From the NCBI GenBank assembly GCA_022648325.1, contig JALCMG010000007.1, positions 1 to 64,000 on the forward strand: 64,000 nucleotides of DNA. Reading direction: 5' to 3'. Position 1 is the stretch's first letter; each line of letters starts with the position of its first letter. Source of the DNA: Olsenella sp. (GTDB taxonomy: Bacteria; Actinomycetota; Coriobacteriia; Coriobacteriales; Atopobiaceae). Below the pieces are notes generated by a model. That model was not told where the DNA came from. It saw only the letters and a list, made by a program, of their open reading frames with translations, and did no database searches. The position numbers were made by a program, and so were the translations under genes. Of this stretch, positions 37,374 through 46,390 are shown one piece after another.

Positions 37374-38806
37374 ACGATCTCCCCAAGATCGGACATCACG
37401 TGGCCAACGCGGTCATCTGGGTCCACCACGTTGACGCCGGAGTGGCGCAGGAAGCGCACGGGGTCGTGCATGAGGTCCTCCATGGAGACGAGAACAAAGT
37501 CCCGCTCACCCAAGCCGGGATGCGGTAGCGTGAGGCGCCTGCCCGCGTGCACCTCGCCCTCAACCCACACCAGGTCGCAGTCGATAGTGCGGGGACCATG
37601 ACCTTCCTGCTCCGGGTCACGCTCGCGGCCAAGAGCATCCTCGACCGCAAGCAGGTGCCCCAGGAGCACCAAGGGGTGCAGCTCGGTGCGAATCTCGGCC
37701 ACGGCGTCGGCAACCGGCGTCGCGATGCCGTAGGCGGGCTCCGTCTCGTACGCATGGCTCACCGAGACCACGCAGGTAAGAGGGATTTCGTCGATCATTT
37801 GCACGGCACGGGCGATGTTGGCCAGACGGTCTCCCACGTTGGACCCAAGCGCCACAAAGCCCTGGCGGGAATCCTTATGCGAGACTGCCCAGAAGGCATT
37901 TATGGCCTGCGCCATGCCCGCAACGTCGTGAACGCGCAGGATGCGCGCACCGTTCTGAACAGAGGAGATACAGACGCCGTATGTCGCAGGATCCTCCTGG
38001 CCGGCCTGGGTCTCTCCGGTCAACGCGCCAAGAAAGTGCCTGCGCGAGACTGCCGCAAGAAGCGGGTAGCCCATCGAGGCCATAGAACGCGTTGCGCGCT
38101 GGATGACCACGTCCTCATCAGCATACTTGTCGAAGCCAGCACCGGGGTCAAGGCAGATGCGGTCGTGCGCGACGCCCGCTCGCATGAGGATACGCGCCTG
38201 ATCGCCGAGAAAACCCATCACCTGGCGCATGATGGGAGCCTCGTCAGGCAGCGTGAAGCGATGCTGCGAGGTTATGGGGCGCGGCACCGCCGAGCGCGTT
38301 GGACGCGAGTCATCGAGAAGTACCTCTCGCCTAGGCGCGTGCGAGCCAAGTCCCTCGTGCTCCCAGTGCATGACCACGCAACCGCAATCGGTGTCGGCGG
38401 CAACCTGCACCATGTCGGGGTTGGTAAAGCCGGTGGCGTCGTTCACTATGGAAGCACCGAGACGTACGCACATCTTGGCAACGTCGGGGTGACAGGTGTT
38501 CACCGAGACGATGGCGCCCTCCGCGACCAGCGCGCGGATCACGGGCACCACGCGCTCGGCCTCCTCGTTGGAGGCAAGGGGCTCCTGGCCGGGTACCGCT
38601 GTGGCGGTGCCAACGTCGATGATGTCCGCCCCCTCGTCGAGCATCTCGTGGCCTCGCTCGGAAGCGGCCTTGGTGTCCACGCCGCCTTTCCCATCCGGGA
38701 ATGCCTCTGGCATGACATCGAGAATGCCCATGATGCGCGGACGCGCGAGCGAGAGCTCGTGCGAGCCAACGAGCCAGGTTGCGTAGTTCTCTCGGAGCAC
38801 AGACAT
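37364..38806 (-). CDS. Dihydropteroate synthase-HPPK fusion, with divergent DHPS motifs
   Basis: 480 residues. Residues 1-310 are a DHPS-like TIM barrel; 315-480 are 6-hydroxymethyl-dihydropterin pyrophosphokinase (FVALGSNVGDRLANI, HAYETEPAYG, HGPRTIDCDLVW, LPHPGLGERDFVLV). In the DHPS part NDATG, DPGAGFDK and RVHDV are normal, but MGILDVMPEAFPDG replaces MGILNVTPDSFSDG, GTATAVPG replaces GGESTRPG (no Arg), SVNT replaces SVDT and SRR replaces SRK. The HPPK half should be active; the DHPS half may be altered in activity or sulfonamide response. GGAGG 3 nt before the ATG. Confidence 0.88.
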   Translation of the reverse strand: MSVLRENYATWLVGSHELSLARPRIMGILDVMPEAFPDGKGGVDTKAASERGHEMLDEGADIIDVGTATAVPGQEPLASNEEAERVVPVIRALVAEGAIVSVNTCHPDVAKMCVRLGASIVNDATGFTNPDMVQVAADTDCGCVVMHWEHEGLGSHAPRREVLLDDSRPTRSAVPRPITSQHRFTLPDEAPIMRQVMGFLGDQARILMRAGVAHDRICLDPGAGFDKYADEDVVIQRATRSMASMGYPLLAAVSRRHFLGALTGETQAGQEDPATYGVCISSVQNGARILRVHDVAGMAQAINAFWAVSHKDSRQGFVALGSNVGDRLANIARAVQMIDEIPLTCVVSVSHAYETEPAYGIATPVADAVAEIRTELHPLVLLGHLLAVEDALGRERDPEQEGHGPRTIDCDLVWVEGEVHAGRRLTLPHPGLGERDFVLVSMEDLMHDPVRFLRHSGVNVVDPDDRVGHVMSDLGEIVWE

Positions 38807-38960
38807 CGACCTCCCGTGGACTGCGTCGCGCGTGAGCGCGGCGGGGGCGGCATGCTCCCGCCCCGTATCCAGGATATTGTAGCGTGTGCCTTTGTGCCCT
38901 TGCGGACGGCCGGGCCGAGATGGAGATTACCCCGCCGCGGGCAAGGCCCCAAACCCCGCA

Positions 38961-39704
38961 CTAGAAGTCGAACGCCTTTGCAATGTCGCAGGCGCACACC
39001 AGGTTGGCGGCACCATCCTGCGGGCTTGGCTGCTTGTTGACAATCACGAGGTCATCGCCCTGGAAGTACTGCACAAGGCCTGCCGCGGGATACACCACAA
39101 GCGATGTTCCGCCCACGATGAGCATGTCGCAGGACTGGATTGCCTCGGCTGCGCCCACAAGGGTCCTCTCGTCCAGCGACTCTCCATAAAGAACGACGTC
39201 GGGCTTAATGCGGCCGCCGCACTCCTCGCAGTGAGGGACGCCCGTTGTGTCCATGATCCACTCGGCCGAGTATACGTGGCCACAACGCTGGCACACGTTG
39301 CGATGCACCGAGCCGTGAAGCTCAAAGACGCGCTTTGAGCCCGCCGCCTGATGCAGGCCATCGATGTTTTGGGTGACCACTGCGGTGAGCTTCCCCTCGC
39401 GCTCAAGCTCGGCAAGCTTGTGGTGGGCCTGGTTGGGCTTGGCGTCCAGGGCAATCATGCGCGTGCGGTAGAAGTCGAAGAACTCCTCGGTGTGGGTGAG
39501 GTAGAACTCGTGGCTCAGCATCTCCTCGGGCGGGTACTTGAACTTCTGATGATAGAGACCATCCTCGCTCCGGAAATCCGGGATGCCGCTCGCCGTCGAG
39601 ACCCCTGCGCCACCAAAGAACACAACGCTCTTGGCATGCCCGATCCTCTCGACAAGCTCTCGCGCCGCCTCCGACGCGTCCGAGACCACCCTCGCACCAG
39701 CCAT
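38961..39704 (-). CDS. cobB: NAD-dependent protein deacylase (sirtuin)
   Basis: 247 residues. [27 protein letters not shown], catalytic His in FELHGSVHR, four zinc cysteines (CQRCGHVY and CEECGG) and [13 protein letters not shown]. Removes acyl groups from lysines using NAD. Start at 39704 with GGGGG about 5 nt upstream; a longer frame to 40040 is antisense to the patatin gene. Confidence 0.95.
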   Translation of the reverse strand: MAGARVVSDASEAARELVERIGHAKSVVFFGGAGVSTASGIPDFRSEDGLYHQKFKYPPEEMLSHEFYLTHTEEFFDFYRTRMIALDAKPNQAHHKLAELEREGKLTAVVTQNIDGLHQAAGSKRVFELHGSVHRNVCQRCGHVYSAEWIMDTTGVPHCEECGGRIKPDVVLYGESLDERTLVGAAEAIQSCDMLIVGGTSLVVYPAAGLVQYFQGDDLVIVNKQPSPQDGAANLVCACDIAKAFDF

Positions 39705-39769
39705 GCGTACCCCCTCGACGAATGGGTAGAAGAATAATTCCGATGCTAGCACCGAGAGGAGTGGTTTCC

Positions 39770-40786
39770 ATGACCGACCAGCCCCAGCGCGAGGACGACT
39801 CGACCGAACGCATAGACGAAAAGCCCCATGCCACCCAGCCCGATGGCGCCCCCACAGAGGACGGGGAGGCCACGCTGGCTCCCAAGGCCCCGCACGAGCC
39901 CCTTGAGAACAACGTCCACAACGTTGCCCTGGTAATCGAGGGCGGCGCCATGCGCGCGAGCTACGTCTCGGGTCTTGTGAACGTCCTTCTCGAGCAGGGC
40001 ATCTACTTTGACTACGTCTGCGGCATCTCCGCTGGCGCAACCGTCGCCACCAACTACGTCTCTCGAGACATGACGCGCACCAAGCGCTCGTTTGTGGACT
40101 TTGCAGCTAACCCTCAGATGGGTGGCGTAAAGTCGTTTTTGCACAAGCACGGCTTCTTTAACGCCGACTACGACTACCTGGGATGTATTGAGGACGGCTC
40201 AATGTCCTTCGACTGGGAGGCCTTCCAGGCCAATCCGGCGCGCGTGTGCATCCAGGCGTTCCAGCGCGATACCGGCCGTACCGTTGTCTGGGAGCGCGAC
40301 CACATGCAGACTCTCGAGCAACTCATGGCGTGTGTGCGGGCTAGCTCGACCATGCCTGGCATCATGAAGCCCATCGAGGTCGATGGTCAGATCATGCTCG
40401 ACGGCTCCTTGGGCGAGGGCGCGGGGCTCCCTAACCACATCGCGGAGGATAACGGAATCGAGAGACTCTTTGTCATCACCTCTCGCCCTGCGGGGTATCG
40501 CAAGTACGAACTCTCGGCCGTCAAGCGCCGCGCGGTAATCCGCATGATGAAGGACTATCCCTACGCGAGAAATGCCCTGCTCACGCGGCCCAAGCGCTAC
40601 AACGAGGAACTTGCCCACTTGGCCGAGCTGGAGAAGGAAGGACGGGCGCTTGTGGTGAGGCCGCAGGAGATGCCCGTCACGCGGACCACGCGCGACGTCA
40701 AGGAGCTTGAGCACGCTTACCTGCTCGGGCACGAGCAGGGCATCGCCGAGCTGCCGCGTTGGCGCAAGTTCCTGTTTGGCGAGTAG
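39770..40786 (+). CDS. Patatin-like phospholipase, copy 1
   Basis: 338 residues. An acidic, Pro-rich N-terminal stretch of about 45 residues precedes the patatin domain: oxyanion EGGAMRASYVSG, nucleophile serine in CGISAGA, and catalytic Asp in LDGSLGEGAGLP. Expected lipid acyl hydrolase, related to E. coli YjjU. GAGGAG 8 nt before the ATG at 39770. Followed 94 nt later by a paralogue of similar sequence. Confidence 0.9.
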   Translation: MTDQPQREDDSTERIDEKPHATQPDGAPTEDGEATLAPKAPHEPLENNVHNVALVIEGGAMRASYVSGLVNVLLEQGIYFDYVCGISAGATVATNYVSRDMTRTKRSFVDFAANPQMGGVKSFLHKHGFFNADYDYLGCIEDGSMSFDWEAFQANPARVCIQAFQRDTGRTVVWERDHMQTLEQLMACVRASSTMPGIMKPIEVDGQIMLDGSLGEGAGLPNHIAEDNGIERLFVITSRPAGYRKYELSAVKRRAVIRMMKDYPYARNALLTRPKRYNEELAHLAELEKEGRALVVRPQEMPVTRTTRDVKELEHAYLLGHEQGIAELPRWRKFLFGE

Positions 40787-40880
40787 GGAACGGAAGGGCT
40801 TCTCGCCTGGTGAGCCGGTCACGTTGGAACCGGGCTCCCCTATAATCCCAAACGGTAGAACATCCGTTGGGAGGCCCTTC

Positions 40881-41771
40881 GTGGAGCTTGAAAGTAACGT
40901 CTTCGATTGCGCGCTCTGCTTCGAGGGAGGCGGCTATCGCGCAAGCTACACGGCAGGGTTCGCCAACGTCCTTCTCGAGAACGGCGTGTACTTCGACTTT
41001 GCCTGCGGCATCTCCGCTGGCGCCAGCCATACGGTTGATTACCTGAGCCGTGATCAAACTCGTGTGCGCGACGCCTTCATCGCCCTGGCAGACCAGCGTC
41101 CCAAGGCGGGCGGCGTTCGCTCGATGCTTACGGGACATGGCTACTTCAACGCGGACTACGACTACGTGGGCGCGGCACTCGACGGCTACATGCCCTTCGA
41201 CTTTAGGGCCTTCTCGGCAAACCCGGCCCGTCTGGCAATCCAGAGCTTCGAGGCAGACACGGGAAGGACCGTGGTGTGGGACAAGTCCGTCATGGGTGCG
41301 GCCATCCCCATGATGGAGCACGTACGGGCAAGCTCGACCCTCCCCGGCGTTATGAAGCCCATAGAGGTAGACGGCCACGTGATGTACGACGGGGGCTTAG
41401 GCGAAGGTGCCGGACTCCCCACGCACATGGCCGAGGACGCGGGCTTCGAGCGCTTGGTGATGGTGTGCACACGACCGGCGGGTTATCGCAAGACGCCTCC
41501 CACTGACCGAGAACTGCGGCTCTACCACGCAATCTCTCACGGCAACGAGGCGGTGGAGGCCGCGCTCGCCACGCGCTGGGAGCGTTACAACGACGCGATG
41601 GACCACCTGGAGAGCCTAGAGCGCGAGGGCCGCGCGTGGGTCTTTAGACCAGATGTGATGCCCGTGCGCTCCACCACCATCGACAGGCCAAAGCTCGAGG
41701 CGTCCTACGCCATGGGGCACGAGCAGGCCGAGAGGGACTTCCCGCGCATGATGGAGTGGCTGAGGGGGTAG
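40881..41771 (+). CDS. Patatin-like phospholipase, copy 2
   Basis: 296 residues from the GTG at 40881, which has GGGAGG 6 nt upstream; the frame is open further into copy 1 but without conserved sequence. FEGGGYRASYTAG, CGISAGAS and YDGGLGEGAGLP give the Ser-Asp dyad. It shares many identical blocks with copy 1 (for example NADYDY, ANPAR, DTGRTVVW, MKPIEVDG, RPAGYRK, MGHEQ/LGHEQ), so the pair arose by tandem duplication. Copy 2 lacks the acidic N-terminal stretch. Confidence 0.9.
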   Translation: MELESNVFDCALCFEGGGYRASYTAGFANVLLENGVYFDFACGISAGASHTVDYLSRDQTRVRDAFIALADQRPKAGGVRSMLTGHGYFNADYDYVGAALDGYMPFDFRAFSANPARLAIQSFEADTGRTVVWDKSVMGAAIPMMEHVRASSTLPGVMKPIEVDGHVMYDGGLGEGAGLPTHMAEDAGFERLVMVCTRPAGYRKTPPTDRELRLYHAISHGNEAVEAALATRWERYNDAMDHLESLEREGRAWVFRPDVMPVRSTTIDRPKLEASYAMGHEQAERDFPRMMEWLRG

Positions 41772-41873
41772 CATATGCCTTCCTCCACATGTGCTACTCT
41801 CGAAGAAACAATTATGACTACCAGGCAACCCGTACGGCCGGGGCGCCGCACGCCGCAAGAAGAGGGACACACT

Positions 41874-42656
41874 ATGGCAGACACCACTCGCAGCCTGCGC
41901 TTTGTTTCGTGGAACGTGAACGGACTGCGCGCCGTGCTCAAGAAGGAGCCGAGCTTCACCCAGATCTTCAACACGCTGGGCGCGGACGTCTTTGCCCTGC
42001 AGGAGACCAAGCTGCAGGAGGGCCAGGTGGAGCTCGACCTTCCCGGCTATCACCAGTACTGGAGCTGCGCCGAACGCAAGGGCTACTCGGGCACAGCTGT
42101 ATTCACCCGCAAGGAGCCACTGCAGGTGGTTCGCACGATTGGCTCGCCTGTTGCAGACGACGAGGGCCGTGTGTGCGCGCTGGAATTCCCCGACCTGTGG
42201 TTTGTCGACGTGTATACCCCCAACTCGAAGGCGGGCCTCACGCGCTTGGACGAGCGCCTGGTGTGGGACGAGCGCTACCGCGACTTCCTGGCCGACCTTG
42301 CGCAAGACAAGCCGGTTGTGACCTGCGGCGACTTTAACGTGGCGCACGAGGAGATTGACCTTGCCCGCCCGAACGACAACCACGAGAGCGCGGGCTTCTC
42401 GGACGAGGAGCGCGAGAGCTTCACCAAGCTGCTTGAGAGCGGGCTTGTGGACACGTTCCGTGAGCGCCACCCCGATCTTGCCGGTGCGTACAGCTGGTGG
42501 AGCTACCGCATGCGTGCCCGCGAGAGGGGCATTGGCTGGCGCATCGACTACTTCCTGGTTTCTCCGCAGCTCATTCCCAAGGTGACCGGCACGGCAATCC
42601 TCGACGACGTGTACGGATCGGACCACTGCCCCGTTGAGCTGGAGCTGGAGCTGTAG
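41874..42656 (+). CDS. Exodeoxyribonuclease III / AP endonuclease
   Basis: 260 residues. RFVSWNVNGLRA, LQETKLQEGQ, DVYTPNSKAGLTRLDERLVWD, GDFNVAHEEIDLARP and GSDHCPVEL are the five signature blocks of the ExoIII/ExoA family for base-excision repair. Start at 41874 (MADTTRS) with AGAGG 8 nt upstream; the ORF opens earlier but overlaps no conserved sequence. Confidence 0.95.
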   Translation: MADTTRSLRFVSWNVNGLRAVLKKEPSFTQIFNTLGADVFALQETKLQEGQVELDLPGYHQYWSCAERKGYSGTAVFTRKEPLQVVRTIGSPVADDEGRVCALEFPDLWFVDVYTPNSKAGLTRLDERLVWDERYRDFLADLAQDKPVVTCGDFNVAHEEIDLARPNDNHESAGFSDEERESFTKLLESGLVDTFRERHPDLAGAYSWWSYRMRARERGIGWRIDYFLVSPQLIPKVTGTAILDDVYGSDHCPVELELEL

Positions 42657-42697
42657 GGTCACCGCCGCCGATGCCCGACGGGTACCCAGCCCCAGTA

Positions 42698-42752
42698 GGC
42701 TGTTGAGACGTTTTCGGACGGTTTTGCCGTTTTAGACACTGTTATGTGTCGC
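42698..42752. repeat. Intergenic T-rich segment resembling the 72-bp element arm
   Basis: Starts GGCTGTTGAGACG, sharing GCTGTTGAGA with the arm of the 16543-16614 element, then TTTTCGG, a small CGGTTTTGCCG hairpin and GTTTTAGACAC. The matching right arm is not clear (CAGCAGCC at 42763-42770 is a weak candidate). Possibly a decayed relative. Confidence 0.3.
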
Positions 42753-42768
42753 GTTTGGTCCCAGCAGC

Positions 42769-42787
42769 CCCCGGCGGGTGGCCGGGG
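42769..42787. terminator. Hairpin between convergent xth and feoAB
   Basis: CCCCGGC, loop GGGTG, GCCGGGG: perfect 7-bp GC stem between two converging genes. No T-tract. Confidence 0.45.
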
Positions 42788-42813
42788 ACCGCCTGGTGTC
42801 CCGGACTACATCC

Positions 42814-45171
42814 CTACGCCAGCCCGAGCAACATCCCAATGGCGTGCACGATGAACGCAACCACCCATGCCACGCCACACTGGAGAAGCACCACGTACAG
42901 CGCATAGCGGCCGTTGAGCTCGTTGCGCACCGCAGTAATCGCTGCGACGCAGGGCGTGTAGAGCAGCACGAACACCAGGAACACGAAGGCCGTGAACGGC
43001 GTGAAGACCGTTGCCAGCGCAGCAGGCGTGTCGCCCACGAGCACCGTGAGCGTGGCGACGACCGACTCCTTGGCGGCAAAGCCAGTCACCAGAGCCGTGG
43101 AGGCGCGCCAGTCGCCAAAGCCGAGCGGCGCAAAGATGGGCGAGATGGCCGAACCCAGGATGGCGAGCAGGCTCTGCGACTGGTCGGCGACCATGTTGAG
43201 ACGAACGTCAAAGGTCTGCAGGAACCAGATGGCCACGCTTGCAAGGAAGATGATCGTGAACGCCCTGGTGAGAAAGTCCTTCGCCTTGTCCCACGCCAGC
43301 CGCATCGTGGTGCCAGCGCTGGGCATGCGATAGTTCGGCAGCTCCATCACGAACGGCACCGGTTCGCCCTTGAATGCCGTGTGCTTTAAGACCAGTGCCA
43401 CCAGCACGCCAACAGCCATGCCAATCACGTAGAGCGAGACCATCACAAGCGGCGCGCCCTTCGAGAAGAACGCGGCGCACAGCAGCGTGTAGACCGGCAG
43501 CTTAGCCGAGCAGCTCATGAAGGGGGTGAGCATGATGGTCATCTTGCGGTCGTGCTCGGAGGGCAGGGTGCGCGTGGCCATGATGGCCGGCACCGAGCAG
43601 CCAAAGCCCACGAGCATGGGGACAAAGCTCCTGCCCGACAGGCCAATCCTTCTCAGCAGCTTGTCCATCACAAAGGCCACGCGAGCCATGTAGCCGGAGT
43701 CCTCGAGAATCGAGAGCAGGATAAAGAGCGTCACGATGATGGGCAAAAACGAGATGACCGTTCCCACGCCAGCAATGACGCCATCGATGACCAGCGAGTG
43801 AATCACTGGGTTCACGTCGGCAGCGGTGAGGGCAGCGTCGATGGCATCGGTGGCCGCGCTCACGCCCATTGCCATGAGGTCGGAGAGGTTGCCGCCAATA
43901 AGGTCGAAGGTGAGCCAGAAGACCACGACCATAATGCCGAGGAAGCACGGGATGGCCGTGAAGCGCCCGGTAAGCACGCGGTCGATGCGCGTGGAGCGCT
44001 CGTGCTCGCGGCTCTCCTGCGGCTTCTTGACGCAGCGGGAGCAGATGGCCTCGATGAACGAGAAGCGCATGTCGGCGAGAGCGGCAAGTCGGTCGGAGCC
44101 AGACTCCTCCTCCATCTGGGAGATGATGTGCTCCACGGCGTCGAGCTCGTTTTTCTCGAGGCCCAAAGCCTTGATGACAAGCTCGTCGCCCTCGATGAGC
44201 TTGGTTGCCGCATAGCGGTCGGGCAGGCCGGCGCGCTGGGCGTGGTCGGCGATAAGCTCGCCAATGCCGTGGATGCAGCGGTGCACCGCGCCGCCGTCAG
44301 GGCCGTCCGGGCGGCAGAAGTCGATGCGGCCGGGTCGCTCGCGATAGCGGGCCACGTGAATGGCATGCTCCACCAGCTCGTCCACGCCCTCGTCCTTGGC
44401 TGCGGAGATGGGCACCACTGGCACCCCGAGGAAGGACTCGAGGGCGTTTACGTCTACCGACCCACCGTTCTCCGTGACCTCGTCCATCATGTTGAGGGCG
44501 ATGACCATGGGCACGTCCAGCTCCATGAGCTGCGTGGTGAGGTAGAGGTTACGCTCGATGTTTGTGGCGTCCACGATATCGATGATGGCGTCGGGTTTGG
44601 CGTCGATGATAAACTGACGGCTCACGACCTCCTCGCCCGTGTAGGGCGAGAGCGAGTAGATGCCCGGCAGGTCCGTGACCGTAGCCTCGGGATGGCTGCG
44701 TATCTGGCCGTCCTTGCGGTCAACGGTGACACCGGGGAAGTTGCCCACGTGCTGGTTGGAGCCAGTGAGCTGGTTGAAGAGCGTAGTCTTGCCGCAGTTC
44801 TGGTTACCGGCAAGCGCAAACGAGAGAGGCTTGCCCGCTGGCACCACCTCGCCACCGGCCCGGGGGCGCAGCTTGCTCTCGCCGATGGCCGGGTGGCTCT
44901 TGACGCCCGAGGCCACCTGGAGGCGGACCTTCTCGTGCGCGTCATGGACGTTCTCGAGCGAGATCTGAGCCGCGTCTGCCGCACGGATGGTGAGCTCGTA
45001 GCCGCGCAGGCGAATCTCTAGCGGGTCGCCCATGGGCGCGTACTTGACCATGGTGACCTCGGTGCCAGGCGTGAGACCCATGTCAAAGATGTGCTGGCGC
45101 AGGGACTTCTCCTCGCAGTCCACCGAGCTGATGATGGCGTCCTTGCCAATCTCGAGCGTGTCGAGTGTCAT
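42814..45171 (-). CDS. feoB: FeoA-FeoB fusion ferrous iron transporter
   Basis: 785 residues. Residues 1-75 form a FeoA SH3-like domain (LRQHIFDMGLTPGTEVTMVKYAPMGDPLEIRLRGYELTIR in outline). A linker leads to the FeoB G domain: G1 GNQNCGKTTLF about 122-132, G3 DLPGIYSL, G4 NMMDE, then the helical GDI-like region and a membrane domain with two Gate motifs (GFGCSVPAIMATR and PFMSCSAKLPVY). Imports Fe(II). A DtxR-type box lies upstream (45231-45249). Confidence 0.95.
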   Translation of the reverse strand: MTLDTLEIGKDAIISSVDCEEKSLRQHIFDMGLTPGTEVTMVKYAPMGDPLEIRLRGYELTIRAADAAQISLENVHDAHEKVRLQVASGVKSHPAIGESKLRPRAGGEVVPAGKPLSFALAGNQNCGKTTLFNQLTGSNQHVGNFPGVTVDRKDGQIRSHPEATVTDLPGIYSLSPYTGEEVVSRQFIIDAKPDAIIDIVDATNIERNLYLTTQLMELDVPMVIALNMMDEVTENGGSVDVNALESFLGVPVVPISAAKDEGVDELVEHAIHVARYRERPGRIDFCRPDGPDGGAVHRCIHGIGELIADHAQRAGLPDRYAATKLIEGDELVIKALGLEKNELDAVEHIISQMEEESGSDRLAALADMRFSFIEAICSRCVKKPQESREHERSTRIDRVLTGRFTAIPCFLGIMVVVFWLTFDLIGGNLSDLMAMGVSAATDAIDAALTAADVNPVIHSLVIDGVIAGVGTVISFLPIIVTLFILLSILEDSGYMARVAFVMDKLLRRIGLSGRSFVPMLVGFGCSVPAIMATRTLPSEHDRKMTIMLTPFMSCSAKLPVYTLLCAAFFSKGAPLVMVSLYVIGMAVGVLVALVLKHTAFKGEPVPFVMELPNYRMPSAGTTMRLAWDKAKDFLTRAFTIIFLASVAIWFLQTFDVRLNMVADQSQSLLAILGSAISPIFAPLGFGDWRASTALVTGFAAKESVVATLTVLVGDTPAALATVFTPFTAFVFLVFVLLYTPCVAAITAVRNELNGRYALYVVLLQCGVAWVVAFIVHAIGMLLGLA

Positions 45172-45230
45172 GTCTCTCCTTGGTGTGGCCGCGTACGCAG
45201 CAGCGTGTCGCGACCGATTGGGGCATTTAG

Positions 45231-45249
45231 TCTGTTTAGGCTAACTTTA
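45231..45249 (-). promoter_or_regulatory. DtxR/IdeR-type iron box upstream of feoAB
   Basis: TCTGTTTAGGCTAACTTTA matches the DtxR/IdeR consensus TTAGGTTAGGCTAACCTAA at 14 of 19 positions, with the core TTAGGCTAAC intact. It lies 60 bp upstream of feoAB, in the expected promoter region. A DtxR-family gene is at 2658-3086. Confidence 0.6.
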
Positions 45250-45261
45250 CCCCGTTTGGGG
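45250..45261 (-). terminator. Small hairpin after the PHP gene
   Basis: CCCC-GTTT-GGGG between the PHP gene end and the feoAB promoter; too short to be sure of termination. Confidence 0.3.
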
Positions 45262-45289
45262 ACAGCATGCACGGTCGAGAAGGCCTTTC

Positions 45290-46324
45290 CTACTCTGCCA
45301 TGGGGCCAATCGCAGACTCAACAACGCCGGTGAACGTCTCCGCATCTCGGCAGGCTACAAGCTCCTGCGGGAAGTGCACCTCGTCGAGCAGGGCATCCAC
45401 CGCCTCATGGTGGCCCACGAGCGACGCAATATGGGCGTCGGAGCCAAACGAGATGCTTACGCCAAGCTCTGCGCAGCGCGAGACAATCTGGCGGCAGCGA
45501 TCGTAGGAGCCCTCGCGCTTCTGCTCGATGAGGCTCGACTCGTTGACCTCGATGAGTTTGCCGCGCTCCTTTACGGTGCCAAGCACCGTGTCCATATCAA
45601 AGTCGAGCCCCGTACGCCCCACGTGCCCCAGGATGAGGACCTTGGGGTCTTCCAGGACACGCAGGTACATCCTCGTGATTTGCTCGCGCGAGGCGCCCTC
45701 GGTGAAGTCCTTGTTGTGAACGCTGGCAATTACGTAGTCGCACTGTGCGAACGCCATCTTCTTGAGGTTGTGGGGACGGTGGTACTTGCTGCCGTTTATC
45801 GCCTCGTCAAAGAAGATGTCGTGCCCAAAGATGTTGCCGTCGAGGTCGACGATGTCCGCCTCGCAGCCGCGGAGCAAGCGCACGCCTTGCCACCTGCGCG
45901 GCCACGCCCACAGGTTGAGGAAGTACTGCCAGTCCTGGACGGTCTGCTGGGCATACAGCATGCTCGAGTAGTGATCGGTGACACCGAGAAGCTCCATGCC
46001 CTGGGCAGCTGCAGCGCGAACGTTCTCCTCGAGCGTCGAATACGCGTGGCGCGAGAAGAGCGTGTGGCAGTGTGTGTCGCAGAGAATCTGCCACCCGGAG
46101 GCGGGGCGCGCGAGGCGCTCTGCGGGGGCAGCCGCGCGTGCGGTGCCAAGCCCAAACGACGCCCGAGGCGATACCTGGTAGAAGTCGCAGGCAGCCGCGT
46201 CCTTCTCGATTGTGCGGAGACCCTCGCCGGGCCTCTCGCACACGTTCTTCGTGCGCACTATGCCCGTGCGCTCCCCAAAGAAAACGCAGTCTCCGCAGGT
46301 GCTCCCAGACGCGCGAGACGTCAT
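45290..46324 (-). CDS. PHP-domain phosphoesterase with cysteine-rich N-terminus
   Basis: 344 residues. The PHP metal-site motifs are complete: DTHCHTLFSRHAYST, GVTDHYS, GCEADI, IASVHN, ILGHVGRTGLDF and FGSDAH, as in histidinol-phosphatase/YcdX-like enzymes. Before it, about 75 residues contain CGDCVFF, NVCERP and CDFY, a four-cysteine pattern that could bind zinc or iron. Substrate unknown. It lies between an aminotransferase gene and feoAB on the same strand. Confidence 0.85.
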   Translation of the reverse strand: MTSRASGSTCGDCVFFGERTGIVRTKNVCERPGEGLRTIEKDAAACDFYQVSPRASFGLGTARAAAPAERLARPASGWQILCDTHCHTLFSRHAYSTLEENVRAAAAQGMELLGVTDHYSSMLYAQQTVQDWQYFLNLWAWPRRWQGVRLLRGCEADIVDLDGNIFGHDIFFDEAINGSKYHRPHNLKKMAFAQCDYVIASVHNKDFTEGASREQITRMYLRVLEDPKVLILGHVGRTGLDFDMDTVLGTVKERGKLIEVNESSLIEQKREGSYDRCRQIVSRCAELGVSISFGSDAHIASLVGHHEAVDALLDEVHFPQELVACRDAETFTGVVESAIGPMAE

Positions 46325-46390
46325 GCTCTGCCCCCTCCCGGCAAGTTACGATAGGCGCGCGCCACGCGGACGCGCGCCCTCCATAGTCGA

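Noticed and set aside
43552..45021. 489-codon plus-strand frame opposite feoAB
   Set aside because: Antisense shadow of the FeoA-FeoB fusion.
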